From CAWJJM01 sp963843275 (GTDB taxonomy: Bacteria > Acidobacteriota > Thermoanaerobaculia > Multivoradales > JBCCEF01): DNA of 64,000 nucleotides. Below, piece after piece: positions 34,870 to 43,335 of this stretch (position 1 is the stretch's first letter; the number at the start of each line of letters is the position of its first letter). The position numbers were made by a program, and so were the translations under genes. Location: NCBI GenBank assembly GCA_963843275.1, contig CAWJJM010000009.1:1-64000 (forward strand), in the 5' to 3' direction. The notes under the pieces were generated by a model. The model saw only the letters and a program-made list of their open reading frames with translations. It was not told the origin of the DNA and searched no databases.

Positions 34870-35679
34870 TCAGCCCGCCGCGGACTCGCGCTCGATCGCC
34901 GTCAGCACGAGGCGGTGGAGCGGCTCGGGCAGCTCGCCGCGCCCGATCTGCAGGCAGGCGTCGTGCGCCAGGTCGAGGGTGGCGAACAGCGCCCGGCAGC
35001 GGGTGCACAGCTCGGCGCCGGCGAGGTCGAGCTCGATGCCCCGGTCGAGCGCCTCCTGCTTGGCGCGCAGCAGGTCGAGGCAGACGCTGCGCGCGTGGTC
35101 GGGAGGGGGCGCCTCGCGCGCCGGCAGCGCCTCGGCGAGCGACTTGCGCAGCGCCAGCCGGGCGCGGTGGATGCGGGTCTTCACCGTCGCCTCCTTGATC
35201 CCCAGGGCGCGCGCGATCTCGGCGATCGACAGCTCCACGATGTCCTTCAGCACGAGGGGGAGGCGGAAGGCGGCGGGGAGCGCGGCGAGCGCCCCCGCCA
35301 CCCGCTCCTGCGCCTCGCGGCGGAGCTGCCGGGCCAGCGGGTCGTCGCCCAGCGCCGCCAGGTCGGGCAGGGGCGCCCCGGCGTCGGGGAGCAGCTCGTC
35401 GAGCGAGGCCATGTGGGCCGGCTCGCCGGCGCGCTTGCGCTGCATCCGCTGGCAGGCGCGGGCGGCGATGGTGTAGAGCCAGGTGGAGGGGCGGGCCCGC
35501 CCCTCGAAGGCGTCCCAGTGCCGGAAGGCGTTGAGGAAGGTCTCCTGCACCAGGTCCTGGGCGTCGGCCGGGTCGGCGCACAGGCGCAGCCCGAGGGCGA
35601 AGATGCGGCCGCCGTGGGCGTCCAGCAGGTGGGGGATGGCTTCGGAGGCGGGCCGTTCGGCCACGGGGTCGCTGCTCAC
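34870..35679 (-). CDS. ECF-like sigma-70 family RNA polymerase sigma factor with Cys-containing tail
   Basis: GTG 35679 is preceded by TAGACT 6 nt upstream (leaderless). Region 2: HLLDAHGGRIFALGLRLCAD, PADAQDLVQETFLNAFRHWD, FEGRARPSTWLYTIAARACQ. Region 4: LPAAFRLPLVLKDIVELSIA, EIARALGIKEATVKTRIHRA, RLALRKSLAEAL. An extra roughly 75-residue tail follows, with CLDLLRAKQ...LCTRCRALF...DACLQIG, which resembles a fused zinc-binding anti-sigma-like module. No separate anti-sigma gene is next to it. 269 aa. Confidence 0.88.
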   Translation of the reverse strand: MSSDPVAERPASEAIPHLLDAHGGRIFALGLRLCADPADAQDLVQETFLNAFRHWDAFEGRARPSTWLYTIAARACQRMQRKRAGEPAHMASLDELLPDAGAPLPDLAALGDDPLARQLRREAQERVAGALAALPAAFRLPLVLKDIVELSIAEIARALGIKEATVKTRIHRARLALRKSLAEALPAREAPPPDHARSVCLDLLRAKQEALDRGIELDLAGAELCTRCRALFATLDLAHDACLQIGRGELPEPLHRLVLTAIERESAAG

Positions 35680-35685
35680 CGGACC

Positions 35686-35691
35686 AGTCTA
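35686..35691 (-). promoter_or_regulatory. -10 box TAGACT, leaderless
   Basis: Six bases separate the box from GTG 35679 of the sigma-factor gene, and no ribosome site fits in between. Confidence 0.55.
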
Positions 35692-35711
35692 CCCTCCCGG
35701 CCGGCGGGGCC

Positions 35712-35727
35712 CGGCACCCGGGTTGCA
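35712..35727 (+). promoter_or_regulatory. Sigma-54-like promoter
   Basis: CGGCACCCGGGTTGCA: correct GG-N10-GC spacing and a full TTGCA. It differs from TGGCACGN4TTGCA at two positions. The predicted start (about 35738) would leave almost no leader before ATG 35740. Confidence 0.4.
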
Positions 35728-35739
35728 CCCCTCCGGGGC

Positions 35740-36219
35740 ATGCGAAACGACGGCGGCGACGGCCTGGGACAGCGGCTCGGCGCGGCGGCGGCCGACCTCG
35801 GCAAGGGGTTGGCGGCGGGCCTGCTGGGCACGCTGGCGATGACGCTGGTGCAGCGCATCGAGATGGAGATCAACGGGCGCGAGGCTTCGACCATGCCGGC
35901 CGACGCGGTCGAGAAGATCTTCGGCCTGGAGCCGCGCGACGAGCGGGCGCGCGCCCGGCTCGCCGAGCTCGCGCACTGGGCCTACGGGACCGCCTGGGGC
36001 GGCGCGCGGGGGCTGCTCGCCGCCGGCGGCCTGGGCGGGATCGGCGGCACCCTGGCGCATTTCGCGGCGGTCTGGGGGGCGGCGGCGGCACTGCTCCCCG
36101 CCCTCGACCTGTCGCCGCCGCCGACCGAGTGGTCGCGCGAGCAGGTGGCGATCGACGCCCTCCACCACGCGGTCTACGCCGCGGCGACCGGCGCGGCGTT
36201 CGCCTGGCTCGACCGCTGA
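35740..36219 (+). CDS. DUF1440-like small membrane protein
   Basis: From ATG 35740 the 159-aa product reads LGKGLAAGLLGTLAMTLVQR, IEMEINGREASTMPADAVEK, a cytosolic helix pair, then HWAYGTAWGGARGLLAAGGL, THL-type helices (THFAAVW-like GTLAHFAAVWGAAAALLPAL) and DALHHAVYAAATGAAFAWLD. Three or four membrane helices. The GT..M....R.E....R..S..P..A....G pattern is like DUF1440/YagU proteins, but the match is loose. The start codon has no ribosome site; a sigma-54-like element lies 13 nt upstream. Confidence 0.55.
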   Translation: MRNDGGDGLGQRLGAAAADLGKGLAAGLLGTLAMTLVQRIEMEINGREASTMPADAVEKIFGLEPRDERARARLAELAHWAYGTAWGGARGLLAAGGLGGIGGTLAHFAAVWGAAAALLPALDLSPPPTEWSREQVAIDALHHAVYAAATGAAFAWLDR

Positions 36220-36242
36220 GCGGCGGGATCGGCCCGGCGCGA

Positions 36243-36536
36243 TCAGCCCAGGTAGTAGCCGGCCAGCACACCGCCCTCGCGGTGGCGCCGGCTGAGCTGC
36301 TGCCGGTAGTCGAGCCGGTGCGGCCCGTGGGCCCGGCTGCGGGCCAGCTCGCGCAGCGCCCGCCGGCAGACCTCCGGCAGGCGCGGCGAGCGCCGGGCCG
36401 GCGGGCTCATCCGCTGGCACAGGAAGCGGACGAAGTCCTCGGAAGGGTCCTCGATCTCGCGCGTCAACAGGCGCTGCACCTCGCGCTGGATCTCGAGCTC
36501 GCTCGGCGGTCGCTCCACCGGTCCTCTCGGCGCCAC
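36243..36536 (-). CDS. Small basic helical protein of unknown function
   Basis: GTG 36536 follows AGGAGGTGCGCA. The 97-aa product reads VERPPSELEIQREVQRLLTR, EIEDPSEDFVRFLCQRMSPP, LPEVCRRALRELARSRAHGP and HRLDYRQQLSRRHREGGVLA. It is helical and basic, with no membrane segment. No family is recognised. A sigma-54-like element lies about 75 nt upstream on the same strand. Confidence 0.55.
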   Translation of the reverse strand: MAPRGPVERPPSELEIQREVQRLLTREIEDPSEDFVRFLCQRMSPPARRSPRLPEVCRRALRELARSRAHGPHRLDYRQQLSRRHREGGVLAGYYLG

Positions 36537-36609
36537 TGCGCACCTCCTGGTCGCGGGCCGGCCGCCGGCCCCTGGGCTCCGGCGGCGGGCGGGTTTCGCC
36601 GTTTCAGCA

Positions 36610-36625
36610 AGCAAGAATCGCACCT
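36610..36625 (-). promoter_or_regulatory. Weak sigma-54-like element
   Basis: The minus strand reads AGGTGCGATTCTTGCT: GG-N10-GC with TTGCT intact but three differences in the -24 half. It is upstream of the 97-aa gene. Confidence 0.3.
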
Positions 36626-36699
36626 CGGAACGGGGCTGCGCGGCGGTCGGGACGGCCCTGGGGAGAGCGCTCCGCGAGGCCCCGGACGGCGCGCCTCCA

Positions 36700-36715
36700 C
36701 GGCTCGGAACTTGCA
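36700..36715 (+). promoter_or_regulatory. Sigma-54-like promoter before the DUF421 gene
   Basis: CGGCTCGGAACTTGCA: GG-N10-GC with TTGCA intact, two differences from TGGCACGN4TTGCA. Predicted start near 36726 gives a 25-nt leader to ATG 36751. Confidence 0.5.
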
Positions 36716-36750
36716 CTTTCTACAGACATCACGCCATCTCCCCCTCCCCC

Positions 36751-37317
36751 ATGCTCGCCGCGCTCCAGCACCTCCTGGTCCACGTCTTCGGCCCCGACAA
36801 CCCGGCCCACGGCATCGGCTGGGGGCAGATGGCGGCCCGGGCGGCGCTGGTCTACGCCGGGGGCCTGCTGGTGATCCGGCTGGGCAAGAAGCGGCTGCTG
36901 GGGCGGACGACGGCCTTCGACATCATCCTCGGCGTCATCCTCGGCTCGCTGCTCAGCCGCGCCATCAACGGCTCGGCGTCGCTGGTGGGGACGTTCGTCG
37001 CCGCGCTGCTGCTGGTGGCGCTGCACTGGCTCTTCGGCAAGGCGACCTTCGCCTCGGAGGCGATGGACGAGCTGATGAAGGGGCGCCGGCGGGTGCTGAT
37101 CGAGGACGGCCGGATCGTCGAGGAGAACCTGCGCGCCGCGGAGATCTCCCGGCCCGACCTCGAGGAGGCCCTGCGCCTGGCGGGCCAGGTGGACGACCCC
37201 GCGGCGGTCCGCCTCGCCTACCTCGAGCGCAACGGCCGGATCAGCGTCCTGCCGCGGCAGGGCGGCGGCGGCGACGGCGGGGGGGCGGCGCACCCCGGCC
37301 TGACCGGCGGCCGCTGA
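36751..37317 (+). CDS. DUF421/YetF-family membrane protein
   Basis: The 188-aa product has three membrane helices (MAARAALVYAGGLLVIRLGK, TAFDIILGVILGSLLSRAIN, LVGTFVAALLLVALHWLFGK) and the conserved segment LGKKRLLGRTTAFDIILGVI. A cytosolic domain with RRRVLIEDGRIVEENLRAAE and DLEEALRLAG...VRLAYLERNGRISVL follows. This is the YetF/DUF421 architecture. The B. subtilis members are spore- or stress-related; the exact role is unknown. It has its own sigma-54-like promoter. Confidence 0.85.
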   Translation: MLAALQHLLVHVFGPDNPAHGIGWGQMAARAALVYAGGLLVIRLGKKRLLGRTTAFDIILGVILGSLLSRAINGSASLVGTFVAALLLVALHWLFGKATFASEAMDELMKGRRRVLIEDGRIVEENLRAAEISRPDLEEALRLAGQVDDPAAVRLAYLERNGRISVLPRQGGGGDGGGAAHPGLTGGR

Positions 37318-37380
37318 TCCGCGCCGGCGGCGGGCGCTCCCACCGGCCGTTCTTCCCCTGTTTCAAGGGCTTTTCGCCGG

Positions 37381-37396
37381 TGGCACGTCGGTTGCT
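37381..37396 (+). promoter_or_regulatory. Sigma-54 promoter of the BON lipoprotein gene
   Basis: TGGCACGTCGGTTGCT is a perfect match to the TGGCAC-N5-TTGCW consensus. Predicted start near 37407 gives a 44-nt leader with GAGGGAG before ATG 37451. Confidence 0.8.
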
Positions 37397-37450
37397 TCTA
37401 CTTGCCTGCGTCGGACGGTTCCGACGGGTCGAGAGAAGAGGGAGACGACG

Positions 37451-37816
37451 ATGCGACGACACAGCGCGACCCTGGTGATGGCGGGGCTCCTCTGCGGGCT
37501 GGCGCTCGGTGCCTGCGCGCGGCCGCGGCCGGTGCTGGCGACGGCGGTGAAGGCGCCGACGGAGCGCGACAGCCTGCTCGCCGATCAGGACCTCCACAGC
37601 AGGATCCACGAGGCGCTCTACGCCTCCGACGACCTCGACGCCTCGCGCATCCTGGTGCGGGTGCGCGACCTCGACGTGTGGCTCTACGGCGAGGTGCCGA
37701 GTGCCCGCGACGAGGTGGTGGCCTGCCGCGTCGCCCGCTCGCTCGCCGCCGTCCACCGCCTCCACGACGATCTCGAGGTCCTGTCCGGGCCGCCCACCCG
37801 CCGCGCCGCCCGCTGA
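37451..37816 (+). CDS. BON-domain lipoprotein
   Basis: The 121-aa precursor has a lipoprotein signal ending LLCGLALGAC (lipobox LALGAC). The mature part holds one BON domain: LADQDLHSRIHEALYASDDL, DASRILVRVRDLDVWLYGEV and ACRVARSLAAVHRLHDDLEV. BON domains bind phospholipid or peptidoglycan, as in OsmY/DolP-type stress proteins. The start is fixed by the signal peptide and by the sigma-54 promoter 55-70 nt upstream. It converges on the APC-type transporter gene 23 bp downstream. Confidence 0.85.
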   Translation: MRRHSATLVMAGLLCGLALGACARPRPVLATAVKAPTERDSLLADQDLHSRIHEALYASDDLDASRILVRVRDLDVWLYGEVPSARDEVVACRVARSLAAVHRLHDDLEVLSGPPTRRAAR

Positions 37817-37839
37817 GCCGGCGACCGGCTGCCGCCGGT

Positions 37840-39942
37840 CTAGCGGTAGCGCTCGCGCAGGGCGGCGATGTCCGCGGGCGCGCCGAGGACGGTGAGCCGG
37901 TCCCCCGGCTCGAGCTCGGTGCGGCCGCGGGGCACCAGGATGCGGCCGTGGCGGTGGATCAGCGCCACCAGGACGCCCTCGGGGAGGTCGAGGTCGCGCA
38001 GCGCGCGCCCGGCGAGCCCGGCCGCCGCGCCGCCGACGCGCAGCGACAGGAAGCGCTCGTCGCGCAGCAGGATCTCCCGCAGCACCTGGTGGTCGGCGGC
38101 GCCGAGGAAGGCGGGCATGAAGGCCGGGTCGTCCACCCGCTCGGCGATCTGGGCCAGCAGCCGCAGGTGCATCTTCGGGTCGCGCTCCGGGCTGACCAGG
38201 AAGAAGATCGCCCGCAGGGTCTCGCGGTGCGCCGGGCCGTGGACCGCCGCCACCTCCACGGTCACCCCCGCCGCCGCCCGCGCCATCACCATCTCCGGCC
38301 GGTCGATGCCCTCCAGCCGCAGGTGGGGCAGCGCCACGCCCTCGGCCACCGGCGTGGCGCCGAAGCGGGTGCCGTCGAGGAAGGCCCGGGCGAGCTCGTC
38401 GCGGGTCGCCGGCAGCCGCGTGGCGAGCAGGTCGGAGACGCGCGCCACCAGCTCCTCGTAGGACGTCGGCCCCGCCACGTCGACGACGTCGGCGCCGGCG
38501 ATCACCGCGTCGAAGGGGTCCTCGTCGCGCAGCCCCTTCTCCTTGAGGATTCGCGCAGCTCGGGGTCGAGGCCGGTGTCGAAGCGCTGCTCGCCGAGGCG
38601 GGCGAAGATGTGGAACAGCGCGCCGGTGCGCGCCACCCGCCGCCGGCCGTAGTAGCGAAGTACCAGGCCACCGCCAGCGACCACGAGGCCGGTGGTGAAG
38701 AGGATCGCCAGCCCGCCCCATCTCGGCGATCAGCACCAGCCGGCGCGACGATGCCCGAAGATCTGCATCCACGGGTAGCCGGGCGAGCGGTAGCCGGGGT
38801 CGTAGGACTCGATCCGGCTCTCCCGCATCACGATCACCGCCAGGCAGACCAGGGCGAAGATGAGGAGCTGGAAGGCGCTCGCCAGCTTGGCGATCTTCTC
38901 GACGTCGAGCAGCACCAGCACGGCGACCACCAGGCGCGACGGTGAGCGCGATCGCCGCCAGCGGCGTGCGGGTGCGGCCGAGGCGGCGCAGGAAGGCCGG
39001 CATCAGGTGGTCGCGGCTCATCGCCAGCGGGTAGCGCGAGGCCGACAGGGTGCCGGCGTTGGCGACCGACAGGAAGGCGCATCAGCGCGGCGGCGGAGAC
39101 CACCGCCATGCCCCAGCGGCCGGCGAGCGATCCCGGCGGCGGTGGCCACCGGCGTGAGGTCGCCGCGCGAGGGTCGGCGGGCGGCACCACGCCCACCATC
39201 ACCACCGTGCCCAGGGCGTAGACGGCGACCGCGGTGCCCAGGGCGAGGAAGATGCCGCGCGGCAGGTTGCGCTCCGGGTCGCGGACCTCCTCGGACACGC
39301 TCGCCACCTTGGTGATCCCGACGTAGCTGATGTAGACGAAGCCGGCGGTCTCCAGCAGCCCGCCCATCCCGGCGCCGGAAGAAGCGGCGGAAGTGCGCCG
39401 GGTCGAGCTCGGCGAGGCCGCTCGCCGAGGAAGGCGCCGAGGATCGCCAGCAGGCCCGCCACCAGGACGACCTGGAAGCGGCCGGTCGCCTTGGCTCCGA
39501 AGGCGTTGACGGCGCCGAGCACCACCGCCAGGCCCACCGCCACCGGGGTCACCGGCAGCTCGGCCACGAACAGGCCGGCGTAGGCGCCGATCCCGACCAG
39601 GGCGAAGGCCACCTTGAGGGTGAGGGCGATCCAGGTGCCGAGCCCGCCGATGGTGCCCACCATCGGCCCCAGGCTGCGGTCGAGGAAGTAGTAGACGCCG
39701 CCGGCGCGGGGCATGGCCGTGGCCAGCTCGACGATGGTGAACATCGCCGGCACCAGCGGCAGCGCGGCGAGCAGGTAGGCGGCCACCAGGGCCGGCCCGG
39801 CGATCTCGGCGGCGAGCCCCGGCAGCAGGAAGAAGCCGGCCGACAGCGTCGTCCCCGTGCCGATGGCGAAGACGCCCACCAGCCCCAACTCCTTGGAGAG
39901 GCGGCGGCGGCGGGTCGGCCTGCGCGGGAGGACCGGGGGCAT
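37840..39942 (-). CDS. APC-family permease fused to PTS EIIA and RCK_C (TrkA-C) domains (many frame changes)
   Basis: From ATG 39942: LSKELGLVGVFAIGTGTTLS, AGFFLLPGLAAEIAGPALVA, MFTIVELATAMPRAGGVYYF and LGTWIALTLKVAFALVGIGA, an APC amino-acid-type permease. Continuing in other frames: ETAGFVYISYVGITKVASVS, TLSASRYPLAMSRDHLMPAF and KIAKLASAFQLLIFALVCLA. The intact C-terminus has an EIIA(Ntr)-like domain with the phospho-His in GVALPHLRLEG, then RCK_C: DLPEGVLVALIHRHGRILVP, LEPGDRLTVLG. About 700 aa. At least seven single-base frame changes fall in 38.5-39.4 kb. The EIIA and RCK_C parts probably gate transport. Confidence 0.78.
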
Positions 39943-40028
39943 GGGAGGCGGAGACTAGTACACCCGGCCCCTGCAACCTCTCCCCGCGACCCCGCGTAGA
40001 GAGGACCGGGCCTGCCGCCCTCCCCCCC

Positions 40029-40094
40029 TTGACACCACGCCGCAGTGCGGCAATACTCCCGACCGATCGGTAGGAGCCGACCGATCGGTAGGAG
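40029..40094 (+). promoter_or_regulatory. Promoter and tandem operators of the tetR-RND operon
   Basis: TTGACA (40029-40034), a 17-nt spacer and AATACT (40052-40057) form the promoter. Two 18-bp direct repeats, CCGACCGATCGGTAGGAG, follow at 40059-40076 and 40077-40094. Each contains the palindrome ACCGATCGGT. The GGAG of the second repeat is also the ribosome site of tetR (ATG 40097). Bound TetR would block both the start site and the leader. Confidence 0.85.
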
Positions 40095-40096
40095 CC

Positions 40097-40741
40097 ATGA
40101 ACGAGACCCTGAGCCCCCCTCCGACCCTGGGCCGCGACGCCGGCCCCTCCACCCACGACCGGCTGCTGACGGCCGCGGCGGCGCTCTTCGCGGAGCGCGG
40201 CTACGGCGGCACCTCGATGGCCGACATCGCCGAGCGGGTGGGGGTGCGCAAGGCCAGCCTGTACAACTACTACCCCTCCAAGGAGGAGCTGCTGCTCGAC
40301 CTGTTGCGGCGGGCGATGCGCTCCTGGGAGGAGAGCTGCCTGCCCGGGCTCGACGGTCCCGGCCCGGCCGCCGACCGGCTGTGGGGCTACCTGCGCTCGT
40401 CGGTGGAGCTGACCCGCCACCACGCCGACCTGCTGGCCACGTTGCGGCTGGCGGCGAGCCAGATCGGCGGCGACTTCGGCGCCCGGGTCGAACGCGAGGT
40501 GGTGACGCACAAGGTGGTCCACCGCGAACGGCTGGGGGCCGCGATCGGCGCCGCGGCCGCCGCCGGCGAAGTGGCCCCCGGCGCCCCCGAGGACCTCGCC
40601 TACGCCTTCCGGATGTTCGTCAACGGCGTCCTGCTCGGCCACCTCGACTGCAACGGCGGCGAGCACCTCGACGACGAGCGGTTGCGGCGGATCTGGGAGC
40701 TCTTCTGGCGCGGCTTCGGGCCGCGCGGGGAGGCGCGGTGA
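40097..40741 (+). CDS. TetR-family repressor of the RND efflux operon
   Basis: The 214-aa product has the TetR HTH: THDRLLTAAAALFAERGYGG, TSMADIAERVGVRKASLYNY, YPSKEELLLDLLRRAM. The C-terminal helical domain (HADLLATLRLAASQIGGDFG, AYAFRMFVNGVLLGHLDCNG) should bind the inducing drug. It is the first gene of the efflux operon and overlaps tolC by GTGA, so it is co-transcribed with its targets and autoregulated through the two operators before it. This arrangement resembles TtgR/AcrR-type control but with repressor and pump on the same strand. Confidence 0.9.
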   Translation: MNETLSPPPTLGRDAGPSTHDRLLTAAAALFAERGYGGTSMADIAERVGVRKASLYNYYPSKEELLLDLLRRAMRSWEESCLPGLDGPGPAADRLWGYLRSSVELTRHHADLLATLRLAASQIGGDFGARVEREVVTHKVVHRERLGAAIGAAAAAGEVAPGAPEDLAYAFRMFVNGVLLGHLDCNGGEHLDDERLRRIWELFWRGFGPRGEAR

Positions 40742-42229
40742 GGCGCGCCGTCCCGATCGCCGCCCTCGCGGCCGCGGCCCTGGCGGCGGCGGGGGGGGCG
40801 GGCGCGGCGCCGGCGGCGCGCGCCGGTGGCCCTCGACCTCGGGCGGGCGGTGACCCTCGCCATCGAGCACAACCCCGCCCTGGCGGCGGCGGAGGAGAAG
40901 CGCCGCGAGGTCGCCGGCGGCGTCCAGGAGGTCAAGGCCGACGCCTTCCCCCAGGTCGACGCCACCGCCAGCTACGCGCTGTCGCGCAACCCGTCGCTGC
41001 TCAACAGCCCGGACTTCGCCGACCTCCTCGACCAGTTCCCGGGCGGCGACTTCACCCCCTCCGAGCAGCGCCTGTACTCGGCCGGGGTGGCGGTGCAACA
41101 GCCCGTCTTCACCTTCGGCAAGATCGGCGCGGCGATCGACCTGGCCCACCTGGTCGTCGACGCCACCGAGGCGCAGATCGAGTCGGCGCGCCTCGACGTC
41201 GGCCTCGACGCCGCCCGGGCCTTCTACGACCTGCTGGCCGCCCGCGAGGGGCTGGCCGTGGGGCGGGTCCAGGAGCGGGTGCGGCGCGAGGCCCTCGAGG
41301 TGGTGCGGGCGCGCTACGACATCGGCGACGCCACCCGCCTCGAGCTGCTCCGCGCCCAGGCGGCGCTCGCCGAGGTCACCCCGACGGTCGCCCGCCTGGA
41401 GGGGGACGTCCAGCTCGCCGCGACCCGGCTGCGCCGGGTGCTCGGGCTCGCCCCCGGCACCGCGCTGGACATCGCCGCCCCGGAGCTGCCGCACCTGCCG
41501 CCGCCGACGCTGCCCGGCGACGCCGCGCCGGCGGCCGGCCCGGCGGCGCCGGGGCCGCCGCTCGCCGTGCTGCCGGAGGCGCCGCCCCTGCCCGACCTGA
41601 TCGCCACCGCGGTCGAGCGCCGGCCGGAGCTGGCCGACCTCGACCTGCAGCAGAAGGCGCTCGTCAAGCGGCAGGTGGTCACCCACGCCGAGGGCAAGCC
41701 GCAGGTGGAGCTCAACGGCTTCTACGGCCGGCAGGTGCGGCTGATCGAGAACATCGACCGCCCGCTGTTCGACGACTACTCGCTCTCCCTCGGGGTGAGC
41801 TGGAGCCTCTTCGACGGCGGCCGGCGCAAGGGGCGGATCGCCCAGCTCGAGAGCCAGCGGCGCCAGCTCGCGCTCGCGCAGGAGGACCTGCTGGCCGCCA
41901 TCCGCCAGGAGGTGGAGGAGGCGGCGACGGCCTACCGCACCGCGCGCGCCCGCTGGCAGGCGGCGGAGACGGCGGCGGCGGCGGCGCGCGAGGCGAGCCG
42001 GGTGGCCCGCGAGAGCTACCAGGAGGGCGTCGCGCTGCAGACCGACTGGCTCGACGCCCAGCGGCAGGAGACCGAGACCGAGATCCAGGCGGTGGACGCC
42101 TACTACGACGCGCGCCGCGAGACGGCGCGGCTGGCCCGGGCCCTGGGCGCCTTTCCCGGGGACGGGTTGCCGGCGACCGGAGCGGCGGCGGTCGGCGCAC
42201 CCGCCGGCCCCGAGGAGACGAGACGATGA
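40738..42229 (+). CDS. TolC-family outer-membrane efflux protein (one frame change)
   Basis: GTG 40738 overlaps the tetR stop. Signal peptide: RRAVPIAALAAAALAAAGGA. Near 40820 the frame changes, then VALDLGRAVTLAIEHNPALA, AAEEKRREVAGGVQEVKADA, FPQVDATASYALSRNPSLLN and LYSAGVAVQQPVFTFGKIGA. The second repeat has LPDLIATAVERRPELADLDL, YSLSLGVSWSLFDGGRRKGR and VARESYQEGVALQTDWLDAQ. Two TolC repeats, about 496 aa, the normal length. It forms the outer-membrane channel for the pump encoded downstream. Confidence 0.88.
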
Positions 42230-43335
42230 AGCGCGGGTTGCGGAACCTGTGGACCCTGTGGGCCCTGACCCCCCTCGCCCTGCTCCCCCTGGCGGCGGGG
42301 TGCGGGGGCGGGGAGACGGCGGGGGAGACGGCGCCGGCGCCCGCCGCCCCGGCGGAGAAGACGGCGTTGGTGCGGACGCTGCTCCCGGAGCGCCAGGACG
42401 TCACCGACCTCGCCGTCCTGTCGGCGGACCTGGCGCCGGCCCACCGCGGCGTGCTCGCCGCGGAGGTGCCCGGGGTGGTGGAGCGGATGCCGGTCGACGT
42501 CGGCGACCGGGTGGCCAGAGGGACGCTGATCGCCGCCATCGACACGCGCACCCTCGAGCAGCGGGTGGCGGAGGCCGAGGCGCTGGCGCACCAGGCGGAC
42601 GTCCAGGCGCAGCGCGCCGAGGCGTTGATCGAGAAGCACTCCATCACCCAGTCGCAGTACGTCGACGCCGTCACCGGCCGCGAGGTGGCGGCGGCGCGGC
42701 TGGCGAGCGCCCGGCTCGACCTCGGCAAGTCGCAGCTGCGCGCTCCGTGGGCCGGCGAGATCGCCGCCAAGCGGGCCGAGGTCGGCGACTACGTGGTGCC
42801 CGGCCAGCCGGTGGTCGAGCTGGTCGACAGCGCCACCCTGACCGTGCGGGCGATGGCGCCGGCGGCCGACGTGCCGCACCTGCGGGTCGGCGCCCCGGTG
42901 ACCATCCACGTCGACGCGCTGCCCGGCGAGACGTTCGGCGGCCGGGTCGTGCGGCTCGGGGCCGAGCTCGATCCGAAGACCCGCAGCCTGGCGGTGGAGG
43001 CCGAGCTGCCCAACGGCGACCGCCGCCTCAAGCCCGGCCTGCTGGCCCGCATGGAGGTGCCGCGGCGCCAGCTCGAGGGGGCCCTGCTGGTGCCGCTCGA
43101 GGCGCTGATCGACCTCGGCGAGCAACGGGCGCTGTTCGTGGTCTCCGGCGGCCGCGCCGAGCGCCGCATCGTCACCCTGGGCCCGGTGATCGGCGAGCGG
43201 GTGGTGATCGCCTCCGGCCTGGCGCCGGGCGAGCGGGTGATCGTCGAGGGCGAGCAGCGGGTGGCGGACGGCCAGCCGGTCGAGGAGGCCGCCGCGGCGG
43301 CGCCGGCGGCGGGCGCGGCGCAGGAGGCGCGATGA
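42226..43335 (+). CDS. RND efflux periplasmic adaptor (lipoprotein)
   Basis: ATG 42226 overlaps the tolC stop (ATGA). Lipoprotein signal with lipobox PLAAGC. The 369-aa protein has the lipoyl halves VLAAEVPGVVERMPVDVGDR, VARGTLIAAIDTRTLEQRVA and RAPWAGEIAAKRAEVGDYVV, PGQPVVELVD. Between them is a helical hairpin ALAHQADVQAQRAEALIEKH. Beta-barrel and membrane-proximal parts follow (VGAPVTIHVDALPGETFGGR, GALLVPLEALIDLGEQRALF). It links the RND pump to TolC. Confidence 0.92.
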   Translation: MKRGLRNLWTLWALTPLALLPLAAGCGGGETAGETAPAPAAPAEKTALVRTLLPERQDVTDLAVLSADLAPAHRGVLAAEVPGVVERMPVDVGDRVARGTLIAAIDTRTLEQRVAEAEALAHQADVQAQRAEALIEKHSITQSQYVDAVTGREVAAARLASARLDLGKSQLRAPWAGEIAAKRAEVGDYVVPGQPVVELVDSATLTVRAMAPAADVPHLRVGAPVTIHVDALPGETFGGRVVRLGAELDPKTRSLAVEAELPNGDRRLKPGLLARMEVPRRQLEGALLVPLEALIDLGEQRALFVVSGGRAERRIVTLGPVIGERVVIASGLAPGERVIVEGEQRVADGQPVEEAAAAAPAAGAAQEAR

